Shown piece after piece: positions 35,003-45,444 of a stretch of DNA of 50,234 nucleotides. The stretch is taken from positions 1 to 50,234 of the forward strand of contig JAHBMJ010000709.1 in the NCBI GenBank assembly GCA_018398765.1, given 5' to 3'. The notes under the pieces were generated by a model, which had not been told where the DNA came from, ran no database searches, and was given only the letters and a program-made list of their open reading frames with translations. The position numbers and the translations under genes were made by a program. Position 1 is the stretch's first letter. Each line of letters starts with the position of its first letter. This DNA comes from Chromera velia. Lineage: Eukaryota; Sar; Chromeraceae.

Positions 35003-36038
35003 GTAATAGTCTATTAGGAAAAAAACTAAATTTAATCTGTTCAAGACTTGCTTTTCGATGTCCATAGCTACCTTTACATTCAAACGGTTGATAAAACAAT
35101 ATAAAAGGTCGACCTTACAAGCCTTTCCTATCCCCCCTTCTTCCGTTGAGGTCTTTTTAACTGCCGACTTTATATATATGATTGCATGAATGATTGAATG
35201 GCATGCATGCATGTATACAAAATGCACTGCATGCATATGAAGAACCGCGCGAGATTCCTACATATGCCGGAGCCCTATATTGGCCCCACAACGCCCGAAT
35301 TACGCTTTTTCCATAATATAAAAATTGGTGCCAAGTTATGGAAAAACCGTAACGGAAAAAGTCGTAATCCGTAACTTCCTCACAGACCCCTATCATAACC
35401 CTTATGTGGACGGTGTAGATTACACTACCAAATGCACGGGAGATTACATACAATAAGTTTTTTTTACACAATTATTTTAACTAATTTTTAAGCTAATTTA
35501 AATATAAATTAATTTTAATTTTTAAGTAACTTCCATTCAATCTAATATTCAATGTTGATTAATTGATTGATTTACTCGATTAATTACTAGATTGATTATT
35601 GTAAATTTATTGAAAAGACCTTAATTCAAACCGCTATTCGATCACATAGCAAAAATAAAGTACTAGAGTAAGTGGCCATGCATAATTAAAGGGAAAACTG
35701 CTAGAAAAACTGTTATAAAACTGTTTATGCTTGTGTATCATGCTTGTGTCGTCTTCCTTCCGGTGAGCAGACTGCTGAAGCAGTGTGTCCAGCTGCTATA
35801 ATATCGAACCGCCCAAACGCTGAATGCTTATCTGGGGCTGACGACGATGGCGAATGACCATGGCGAATGACGATTACTAATCACGATGACGATCATGACG
35901 TCCTCTGACACATGCATGTTCTATCGATGTCAATAAATCAAAGTCTGCTCTCTGGATGTTTCTGAAAATAAAAGCCCTTGAAAAGCGTCTGGAAACGATT
36001 GTGGTACTTTTCGATGTCATTTTTTCACATGTAGAAAG
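35003..36038. other. AT-rich island with dispersed-repeat copy
   Basis: Contains the right arm of the inverted-repeat element (to 35415), a strongly AT-rich stretch of TTAATT words (35460-35640), and at 35750-35870 a repeat shared with 49047-49160 (common block GCAGTGTGTCCAGCTGC). No gene is supported. Confidence 0.55.
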
Positions 36039-36397
36039 CTAAGCTTCCAGCAGGACTGCCCGGGCCCCTTCCCTCTTTTCTTCATATTGGGGCTCCTGTT
36101 GTTCACTTAGAGCCAGACTCTTCCCTTTGCTGCACAAGAGCGGGAAGAGCTCCTGAGAAATGAAGTGGCTTGTCGAGCGCTCGTGCCCCTCCCCGCTGCA
36201 CTTCTGGCAGACCTCTGCATCTTGAAGGTCTTGGAGGATGGTCGTCTCGAAGAAGTATTTGAAATCGGCTGTGCTCACGCACATGGTTCTGCATGCACAG
36301 TGACAGATATGATCTATGGAAAGACTCTGGTAGACAGAGGGACAGAGGGTCTGAGTACACATTGAATACACCATTCCCCCCAACTCACCCCTTCGAC

Positions 36398-36466
<69 letters not shown>

Positions 36467-36974
36467 CAGAGTACACGTATCTTTCTTTTCCCAGACAGAC
36501 AGACGACAGTCAGTCACGATCAGACCCGCACGTATACAAACACACATGCGCAGTCCCCAAAACACACCTGTACTTCTCTTCGTCTGCGTGCACAGTGTCA
36601 CGAATCCTCTGCGCAAGTTCGTTTTGCACGTGCAGTGTGCATCCCGGACATGCAAGGCGTTCGCACACAGGGTTCTTCAATCCGGATGCATAGACTGCGA
36701 GAACCCCGGTCTCGTCGCATCCGTTCTTTTCACAAGTCGTTTGCTGCTGCACGAATGTCCTTAGAGAGTCCAATTCCTTCTTCAGGAAGTCTATTGCACT
36801 CCCAGCCCCACAAATTTCTTGGGAGGCCCTGGCAATCTCTTCTGCCTCGACCATAAATTCAGTGTGGACGAGTTTTGTGCATTCTACGCAATCCTGGCCC
36901 AGCACGAGAGACAATTGCATTCCAAAGAGGATGGCAGATACGAAGACCAAGCTGCGTGAGATTGTTTCTGGCAT
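36039..36974 (-). CDS. Cysteine-rich secreted protein, unrecognised family
   Basis: Two exons: 36974-36568 ending at a GTGTGT donor and 36288-36039 starting after a GCATGCAG acceptor; phases match and give 218 residues ending in TAG. Residues 1-26 form a clear signal peptide (FVSAILFGMQLSLVLGQ before the mature Asp-Cys). The mature part has 12 cysteines, including CVEC, CPGC and CQKC pairs, so disulphides or metal binding are likely. No transmembrane segment follows. I do not recognise the family. It is head-to-head with the START gene. Secretion is inferred from the signal peptide. Confidence 0.75.
36397..36471. repeat. (CT)n-(CA)n-(GA)n microsatellite
   Basis: Compound dinucleotide tract inside the single intron of the cysteine-rich gene. 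Confidence 0.92.
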
Positions 36975-38002
36975 TGTTTCGACCAGAAAGGCTCAATGCA
37001 GGTTGGGCGACAACTGTTGAGGTCAAAAGTGTGTACTGAAGGGCATGATCGATCGAACCATGCACCATCGAATCAAAAAAAAAGCTAGGATGCAGTGCAT
37101 ATGCTGACTGCATATGTGCATGATTCCTCTCCATTGACACACGTGTACCGGACCCTGTGCAACCGCAGCTGCTCGAGAAGTTGGGTGTGCGTGCATTCGT
37201 TGCTTCCGGACGAAGCGGTTGGAGTGTCACTCAGACCAGATTTTCACCGGGACTGAACATGCATGCAGTTGATCGCGATACAATTAAGTTTTTTCGCGCG
37301 CGAAATTAAGGTGCAAGTGCATGCGAGAATTCAGTGTGTGCTTCCTCGGAGGGCAGCTCGAGTAAACGTCAGGCCCTAGCTGAGAAGTATCGGTAAGTCA
37401 CATAAAAATTCTCACTAGCTAGCTAGCTAGCTAGCTGCGCGCCCACCTAGCTATATATAGCTGATAATATAAATTTTTCAAGTACCTGGCAGTGACACCT
37501 TATAAGGCACTCACCTGAGGGGAGGTGTGTCTCTGTAAAAGTGACATTTTTGGACTATAGTGTCGATTGCTTTCCGGGGCCCACCGGCCTCAATCAAAAT
37601 CGATTAAATTTTGACCCCCGATCAATTCTTGTATATTCTTGTGCGCTGCTCACTGTGTCAATCTTAGTCAGACTGTATTCCCTTTCAGCCACGATCTCCG
37701 ACACATGCCTTGCGTGAAGAAGCTGATCACCAGTTGACCAGTAAACGAACCTCCGAACATCTGGCCGGGCTCCTGGTATTCTTCGCTGCTGCTGCTGCTG
37801 GGGCCGGACCTGATGCATGCAACTGGTCAACTTCACAGAAGAACCTGTTGTTCGGTCTTCGACGTTCTTCACATTGTCATCGTCTGAGAGCATCTTTGCG
37901 TATTGAGAGAGGCACAATATCCTGCTCTGTGTGACTGAGAGCTCAAGATCATAACACCGGCTTCTCTCACACTTCATTTGCACTGCCCTTTGAAGAAGGA
38001 GG
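36975..38002. promoter_or_regulatory. Shared divergent promoter region of the cysteine-rich and START genes
   Basis: 1028 bp between two head-to-head start codons. Landmarks are several GCATGC words, a (CTAG)n run near 37418-37437, the 14-bp palindrome AGCTATATATAGCT at 37449-37462, and a GCTGCTGCTGCTGCTG tract near 37786-37801. Frames in this stretch lack ATG starts and recognisable content. Confidence 0.45.
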
Positions 38003-38291
38003 ATGAAGCACCACCTCTCGATCGTCAAACTTCTGTTAAACAAGACCTATGAGGAAGACCATGAGCACGCGGGGGTCTGCACGACTTCCAATGGAGCCAG
38101 TGTGACGTTATACAGGTGTGTGCACGTCGAGACGTGTGAATGCAAACTTCTGTCTCGGAAGGAAGTCGCAACCTAGGGCATGCCTGTACAGAACACGAGA
38201 CGGAGAATGTGACTGAGATATGCACGTAGGCAGGAAGACCGGATAGCTCTAGGCAGCCAGGCAGCCAGGCAGCGCGCACGCCCACCCACCG

Positions 38292-38329
<38 letters not shown>

Positions 38330-38388
38330 GTCCGCACGTATGTACGCACGCACGCACACTCGCTCGCACAGAGAGACACAGAGATGGC

Positions 38389-38426
<38 letters not shown>

Positions 38427-40287
38427 CCAACCCGAGGGAAAAGAGTGACTGTGCGTGGGAGTGCCGCGAGATCTTGGGGAAGGAAATAAAGTGACCTGGG
38501 AAGTGGGCGGGGGGGGATGGAAGCGACGGGGTAAGCCTTTTTCCTCTCTTTCCCATTCGGTCTTGTGCGTCTGGCTTTTCCCCTTTTATCTCACTTACCT
38601 GCTTGCTGGATACCTGTTTTCCATCGGTATGCCCTCCTGCTCCAGGGCTTTCTACCACTCTCGAAGGACCTTCCCGCTCTGCCAGATGTTTTCCTAGTCT
38701 AGAGATCGACTGGATGGGAGAGGGCGTCGCTCCCATCCCGTCCTGCCGACCCGCTGAAGATCCATTGTGATGGAACTGCTTTTCCTGCGATGTGTGTTCA
38801 TAAAAACCAGTACGTTTGGAACCTTCTTCCCGTTTGGCTCCCTCCCCCCCCTCTGTGTGTGTTTTTCTGTGTGTGCAGAAAGGCCCGGCGCACCCGCTCC
38901 GGAGCGATGGGGATGCAGTTCATTGCCATCGGCACTCTTCCCCTTCCTTATGAGGAGGTTTTCCTTCTGAACAACGACGGAGCGTACAGGGGCAAATGGG
39001 ACCCGAACTGTTTGGAGTTCAAGGAACTCCCCGAAAGGAAGCAGAAGTCACAGCAGCAGGACACACACAGGTAGGTAGGCATGGGGAGTTCGGCGCAAGG
39101 AAATGGAAGCAAAGAAAGACATACACACACACACAAAAAGACAGAAAGAACGAAAGACAGTCTGCATGCCGGAACGACAAAGTCGATCTGGAATGGATTT
39201 ATTCTTTTCGGTGACGTCCTCGCACCCACACACGTGCAGACGTGTACAGGTACAATGTGCACGTAAATGACTGAATGCCTCTCTCTGCCTGCCTGCAGGA
39301 GTTGCTTCTATTGGAGGACTGCCTACCCGAATCCGCTCTCCAACAGAGAGTACCTGGCCTTCAAGCACGTGTACAGGGCGGGACCCTCGTTTGTGATTAT
39401 CACTGAGCCCTCGGGGGTCGTGCAGGTCTCTCTTTCTCTCTCTCTCTGTCTGTCTGTCAGACTGGGAAAAAGAAAGGAACAAAAAGCCTCCCTGTCTCTT
39501 TTTCTCTCGCGCCCTCGCTGCTTCTCTCTGCGTGCCCCCCTTCCGGGCGGGCGTCTCTCTTTCTATTCTTATTTGGTTTGTCTGTGTGTCTGTGAATTTG
39601 GTGCTCTCTTCACTGAGTCTTCAGAGTTGAACTGTTTAGTTGTCTGTCGGCCTAGGCCCCTGAGTCCGTCTCTCTATCCATCACTTGCCCGGACAGGGTC
39701 ACGCAGTTTCTTTCAAGAGTAATGAAATAAAGAAGAGAAAATTGCATGGCTATCTCTTTGTTTGCGAAACCTCGACAGAACCGTTCGAGGGACTCAGTTG
39801 CCGTGGTTTTTTTTTTTTTTAAATCACAAAACTTGGCCATGCACCCTTTTGACTTCCCCCCCTTTCGCGAACATTGCATGCATGCAGCCCACTGACGGAC
39901 CATCTCATAGCGTCGCAAGGTGGCACGTCCGCCTGACTGACTATGAATTCTGCACTATCGTCACGCCTCTTCCGGCTGATCAGGCAACGGGGAAACCCCA
40001 AACAGAGGTCAGTGCGTGTCCAGTTCTGTGTTGCCCTCCTGGCGGCCCCCCAATGTGTGTGTTTGATTTCTCTCGGCTTGGTTTACCATTGGGCGGTCTC
40101 TCATGCAGCACATGATGCGATGCGTACACAAAGGACGGAAGGCTACCGAGGCTCCGAAGGGATCCCATGTCGATAATCGGATGCAAAAATGGGAGAGTAG
40201 GAGCGGTGTGTAGGCTAGGGTGCGATTCGGTGCGGGCGCCCAGAAGTCCTTTCTTTCTTTTCTTTCTTTCTTTCTTTCTTGCTTTTC

Positions 40288-40322
<35 letters not shown>

Positions 40323-43300
40323 TGTTTTGTTTGCTTTTTCTGTCTTTCTGTCTTTCTTCTTTCTGTCGACTCTTTCTTTTGATTGATCTAGAGCATCGAT
40401 CTCCCATCATGTCTGGATGGATGCCTGTCTTCTTTCTTTCCTTCCTTCCTTCAGGTCCGGATTCTGTACTACGAGAATCCCGAGGCATCCATTCCGCAGT
40501 CAATCATCAACTACGTGACCAGGACGACAGTGCCAAAGTTCATGGCCACCATGATGGACCAGGCGCCCAAATACCCGAAAGACAGAAAGACACAGATGCT
40601 CAGCGCGATGGCAGAAGCAGCCTGTGACGTCACAGCAGAGATCTTTCCGGGACAGACAGTCGGCTGCAGCACGGCAGCGATGTCGGGGACAGTGACGGAG
40701 TCTAGAGAGGAGGGCGAGGAGGAAGGGGGTGAGTTCTACTACACTGGCTTTCGTCAGTATTGCACACTTGGTTGCCCCCCAAGAGTTTGTACAGCGACGC
40801 AGTCGCGTAGGGGAGAGGGGGGGTGGGAGTAGGTAGCTAGTGAGGTTGGGGGTGAGTGAGTCTTGTGTTTCTTCTTGAATTTGAATTCTTATGGCCGGAC
40901 GTATCTGGTCGGCCTCTTCCTTTTTCTGTCTCTCCAAGACGAGACCGACACAATGTGCTCGTGTCTGTCAGTCTGTCTATTTTGTACGTGAAGAAAAGAA
41001 GGGAGAAGAAGAAACATATAGTCTGTCTGTCTGTCTGCCTGTCTGTTTGTCTTTGTTATCCACGTTGTTGCCTCACCCTAGCTCCCACTCTTTCCGATCC
41101 CGTCCGGGTCCGTTTGTGCAGACTCCCTTCGTGACGACGAGACAGACACAGGAGCAAGCTGGGTACCCGAACCTCCTCCTTCGTCCTCCCAGAAGACGTT
41201 GGCCTCGGCAGGAGACAGAGGACAGACTGGGGGTGAAGGGGAAAGCAAAGAGAAAGAGAAAGAGGGGGGGGGGGCTCAAGCCTTAGGCTGCCTCTCCCCG
41301 TCTCCCTCGTCGGTTCCCTCTCCTTCCCCCCCGATTCCTCAAGAGAGGTCCTCCTCATCCTTCTCAAAAACCCCTCAAAACAAAGAAGATGAAGAGGAAA
41401 AGGGACCCAAGGGACCTCCCTCTCTCCCTCTACCTGTGGGCATGCCGGGGCCCCGCGCGTCCCCTAGGGCCCATCCCCATCCCTCCCTTCTCCAGTCCCA
41501 GACCTCTTTCGAGGACCTGATTCTGGAAGACGACAACGGAGAAAGAACTGTCAGGAGGAGGGAGGCAGAGGCCGCAGAATCTTCATTCCGCACACGCAGA
41601 ACCTCCTGCCCCCCTGAGCTCATGCGATTCGAACAGCATAGACCGGAGGGACCCACAGAAAAGCCAAAAGGGAGAGGGGGGATGAGTCGAAGAGAAGGAC
41701 AGGAAAAGCGGGAAGAGGAGGAGGAGGATGAGAGAGAGAACGGGGTCCTCCTCTCTTGCTGCATCTCTTTGCCCTTTGTGTCTTCTCAATCGAACGCTGG
41801 TACGAGAAAATCACCTGAGCGTCCAGCTCGGGCGATGGTGCAGCTGGAGGTCTGTCGAATCCCTTGATTGTTTTCTTCCTCCATGATTATGTACATCCCG
41901 TGATATATTAATAATGTCGTTTGTTTGTTGGAGTTTTTCTCTTTTGAGCGCATGTCAGTCTGAGAACCTTGTGCCGTTCATTCGTTCTCGGGGTCTTTTG
42001 GCCACTCATGCCTTCAGGCAGGCTTATTCTCGATGTTACAGGGGAGGTGTACTGCAATCAGGTGAAGTGTTCACTTCCCACTTTAAATGCAGGTCTCAGA
42101 CGTGCGTGGAGGTCTCCGTGGAGGTTCCTCCTCCTCGTCCTCGTCCTCGTCTTCATCCTCTTCTGGGTGCTCGTCTTCTCTGAAGGCCGTGGCTTGGCTC
42201 TCTGGAGACGCGTTTGTGTTTCCACTGGAAATCGACGAAGGCAGACAAGAGGGAGAGGCGAAGAAAGAGAAAAGGAAACAGACGGCAACGCCGGCATCCG
42301 CTTCCTCTTCTTCCTCTTTTCAGTGCACACTGAGCCTGAGAGACCCGACAGACATTCTCCGAGTTCTCGTGTTCGAGTGCGATCCTGACTCCGGTCGGGA
42401 GGGGGAGAAGAGAAGAAAACGGTCCTCTGTGGAAAAGAGGGGGAAGCGCAACGGAGCAAGAGGGTCATCGTCGGTCAGTGAAGCGATTTCGCTGTCTTCT
42501 GCGAGTGAGGTGGAAAAATTGGAAGATCTTCTGAGATCGCCCTCCTCCCGTCTCGTAGGCGTCTCAGTAATGCGACTTTCCTCTGTTCCCTCGTTTTCGC
42601 TTTCCAGGGCCGTCTCGTCGTGTGCGCTTGAGACAGAGGGGTGGGTGCCTGTGTATGCGTACGAGCCATCAGGGAGGACACAGATGAGGGGTCGTGGGGG
42701 GGCGGCGGCTCCCTCAAGGCTCTCACCGGCTCCTGAAATTCTCAGGGGATCCATCAGGTTGGTGACTTTCTTTGTTTGAAGTCCTTCCTCCTTCAGATTG
42801 CTCAAGCTGTGCGTGAATCTCTTCTGGTGAAACTCGGATCTTCGTTTTCAATTGTTTTCTTCCCGCGCACGGAAACTTTTAGGACGCGTAAGACTGCGTT
42901 CATTTCTTTCTTTTCGTGTCTCTTCTTTCTTTCCTTCTTTCTTTCTTTCTTTCTTTCTTTCTTGCAAGGAAGTAAAGAAGAGAGAGAGGAGAAAAATGTG
43001 GGGCACTTCTTTTTCAAACCGTGTGTCTGCAGACTGAAGGTGAAGATCTCTCCAACAACTCGGCAGATCTGGCGCCTTCCTTTTCCGCTTCCCCTTCTTC
43101 CGTTCGTGTCGTCTTCCTCTTCCTCGTCTTCTGGCCCTCTGAGAGAGGGCAAGGGGGGCGAGAGGGGGTGGAGTCTGGGAGGGGGGTCGGGGGGGGGAGA
43201 GGAAACACGTAGTCTGAGGGGAGCATCAGACATGCTTCCTCTGTCTGAGACCCCATCGCCGTTGCTGGGAGGTGGAGAGAAAGACAAAGAAAAGGAGGAT

Positions 43301-44253
43301 ATGGTCGTAGGAAGAGACGCACAGAAGAAGAGAGGGAGACGAGCAACGATAAGTAAAGACTGCAGACAGTTTCTGAAACTAACAGGTGCTGTTGAGCGTG
43401 CAGTGGACGCGCTGAAGTCTCTTGACAGTGGCACCGTTGCGTTGGCTCTGTCTGTTGTTCTCTCCGCTGACTTTGGGGGTCTTTTCGGATTCACAAAGGC
43501 CTTTGCGCTGAGGCTTTTGGAAATGGTGCGGACTGAATGGTCCGATGGTCTTGTAGGCAAATCCCTCGTATTGCTCTGGCTTGTCGTGTGCTCTCTTTTC
43601 GTCCTCTTCTCCATGGGAAGTCCCACGGGTGCCTCTTCGCTTTTCTTCTTTGGCCTGGGGGGGGTAGGATTGGTTGCCTTCTCCGGAAGGGAGAGGGAGA
43701 CGGGCAAAGGGATGCCGTCCGGGGCGGCACCGGATTCATCCGAAGGGAGGACAACAGGGGCGACGGCAGTGTCATCTGCACCCGCTAAGCGTCTCCCCCC
43801 TCTGGAGGACGATCTCTCCCCCTCGTCCACCCTGTCTGTCCCCGAGGACGAAGGAATTTCGGTTCCCCTCTCACTCCCCCACACAGGGGGAACAGGGGGA
43901 AGGGGAACTGCCCCTCTAAGAGCCTCTGAGGGCAGCTCTGTGCGTGCTCCTACAGAGACACACTCTCCGTCCTCCTGTAACCCCTCCTCCACGATGCACG
44001 TGCTCTCGTGGGCCGAGATGAGCGAGGATGGGCGTGTGGCTGAAGTCGATTTCTGGAAGAGAATGGGTGTGGCGGCGGTGCGTGAGTCGGTGGTGTCTCT
44101 CTGGCTGCGATCTGCTGCTTCCTCCCCTCCTACGAAGGGTCCGTCGGTCGGTCGGACGGTGTGTGCATGCATCCAGAATCCTCTATCAGCATGATGTCTT
44201 TTGTAAGGACTGTTCAGTATGGAAGTGCTGCTTCAATGTTGTGGCGCGCACAC

Positions 44254-44292
<39 letters not shown>

Positions 44293-45444
44293 CGTGATGT
44301 TTTGTATGAGGGCGGGTGTGAGTGTGTGAAAGAGCTCACTTTTCTGTGTACGTTTACGGGTCTCTGTTTTCCTCTCTGTTTGGCAGGCTTCCAGATAGTT
44401 GAACACAATGCTGTGCCGTGCCGGTGATACCCTGGTGTGATTTGCGTCTCGCTGTTTTGTTTCGATGAAGTACAGAGACTGGATAACAAGATTTTTGAGT
44501 GAGTGAGAGTGCATGTAAGGTGGGTTTCATTGCTGTTTGCAGAAAGACTGTTCATCGTCTTGGTGATCCTTCTGAACATTCTTGCGTGCGGGTTCCGATC
44601 CCTGTCCTTCCTTGTTCAACTCCTCGCCTGTCTGCGTGGGGGGAAGAGGGGAAAGGGGCAGGGGGGTGAATCTTTGGCCGCATACAAGCGGAGAGTCGGA
44701 TCAGCAGTTTGTGGCGCGGGCCTTCTCTGTGGACTTCTCTGGGCCCTCCTTGTTCGTGGGGGTCGTGAGGGGACGGCACGGGGTGGGTGGGTGGTCCCTG
44801 TGGCCTGTGCGGGAGTTGTTCCGTCTCTGTTGGTTGGTCTCTCCTTGATCATTCGTTGGGTTTCTACGGGGGGGGGGGGGTTGGGTTTNGGGGGGGGGGT
44901 GTTGGGTTTTGTGCCTGACGTCTCTCCCTCGCACTCTCTCAGAGAGAGGCCATGGGACTCCGGCGAGAATGAGCGGGAGGGAAGAGGGAGGGGCAGGGGG
45001 GGCGGCAATCTGCAGAGTGTGTCTCTTTCTCTGTCTGTCCCCGTACCAGGAGATCACAAGAGACAGAGAAGCGACACAAAAGCAGCGGGGAGAACAGGGA
45101 AGGAGAAAGAGAAGACTCTCCCACTCCGAACGCCCTCTACCGCGTCCGATTCAGGAGGAAAGCCGGGGCCCTCGGGTGGTGATGACGGGGCCCTTGTGGC
45201 CCTTGCCCTTGCGGCTCTGAAGAGCTTCAGTGGTCCATCAGGGGAAACGGACAAGAGTTCCGTTGTTCCTGTTGATGAAGGCGGAGACGGCACTGACAAC
45301 AGCAGCGTGGCCAAACGTGCCGATTTCGACTGGCCCGCTGACCGTTACGCTCATCAGATTCGAGAAGGAGAAGGGGGGGGGAAACATGACGGGGGTGTGG
45401 GAAGTCTCCGTCACCGCAAAGGGTCAGTCACTTCTTCGCGCTAG
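38003..45444 (+). CDS. START-domain lipid-binding protein with C2-like region and membrane segments
   Basis: Eleven exons: 38003-38115, 38879-39070, 39299-39425, 39888-40007, 40455-40728, 41122-41849, 42093-42757, 43033-44077, 44218-44255, 44476-44498, 44543-45444 (TAG). All phases agree and give 1408 residues. Residues 20-225 form a START lipid-transfer domain: YEEVFLLNNDGAYRGKWDP, PLSNREYL, and the C-terminal helix around IINYVTRTTVPKFMATMM. Residues 277-518 are low-complexity and charged. About 550-750 looks like a C2 domain with insertions (DILRVLVFECDPD, WVPVYAYEP, IRLKVKI), next to a polyserine run. Hydrophobic segments lie near 875-900, 917-957, 1110-1140, 1161-1178 and 1188-1211. The likely role is lipid transfer at a membrane; the C2 call and topology are inference. 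Exons 9 and 10 are only 38 and 23 bases. One donor (GTCTCT, exon 3) departs from the consensus. One N at 44889 sits in a G run, so the frame after it depends on the base count there. Confidence 0.75.
38287..38422. repeat. (CA)n and (GA)n microsatellites
   Basis: (CA)n at about 38295-38327 and (GA)n at about 38392-38422, both in the first intron of the START gene. Confidence 0.92.
40250..40352. repeat. (TTTC)n microsatellite
   Basis: Pyrimidine tetranucleotide repeat in the START gene intron before exon 5. A second (TTTC)n tract lies at 42918-42964 in the intron before exon 8, where it may serve as an extended polypyrimidine tract. Confidence 0.92.
40987..41052. repeat. Dispersed ATATAGTCTG-core repeat with (TCTG)n tail
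   Basis: Contains GAAGAAAAGA, GGGAGAAGAAGAAACATATA and AGTCTGTCTG in the same order as the 105-bp repeats at 24702 and 25046, and is followed by (TCTG)n. It lies in the START gene intron before exon 6, about 16 kb from the main cluster. Confidence 0.8.
44256..44296. repeat. (GT)n microsatellite at a 5' splice site
   Basis: (GT)n begins immediately at the donor of the 38-base exon of the START gene, so several GTGTGT donors are available in register two bases apart. Confidence 0.9.

Larger units (their letters stand above)
28467..35415. mobile_element. Putative TA-flanked inverted-repeat element interrupted by the chromovirus
   Basis: CACTGTCCACATAAG at 28467-28481 and its near-complement CTTATGTGGACGGTG at 35401-35415 (one mismatch) are inverted and each is bordered outside by TA, as in Tc1/mariner-type elements. 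Weaker inverted similarity extends inward (GTTACGG and GTAAC words on both arms). Subtracting the 6350-bp retroelement leaves a 599-bp element with no transposase, so it would be a non-autonomous element. The interpretation is inferred from the termini only. Confidence 0.5.

Noticed and set aside
28649-35006. Target-site duplication of the chromovirus
   Set aside because: GTAC on the left and GTAA on the right differ by one base, so no exact duplication can be claimed.
37594-38043. 149-codon minus-strand frame with a polyglutamine run
   Set aside because: No ATG at its start; the Gln run is a CTG-type trinucleotide repeat and the frame overlaps START exon 1 on the other strand.
44078-44194. 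Continuation of START exon 8 to the TGA at 44192
   Set aside because: A GTGCGT donor at 44078 with two microexons restores phase into clear membrane segments; kept as an alternative 3' end.
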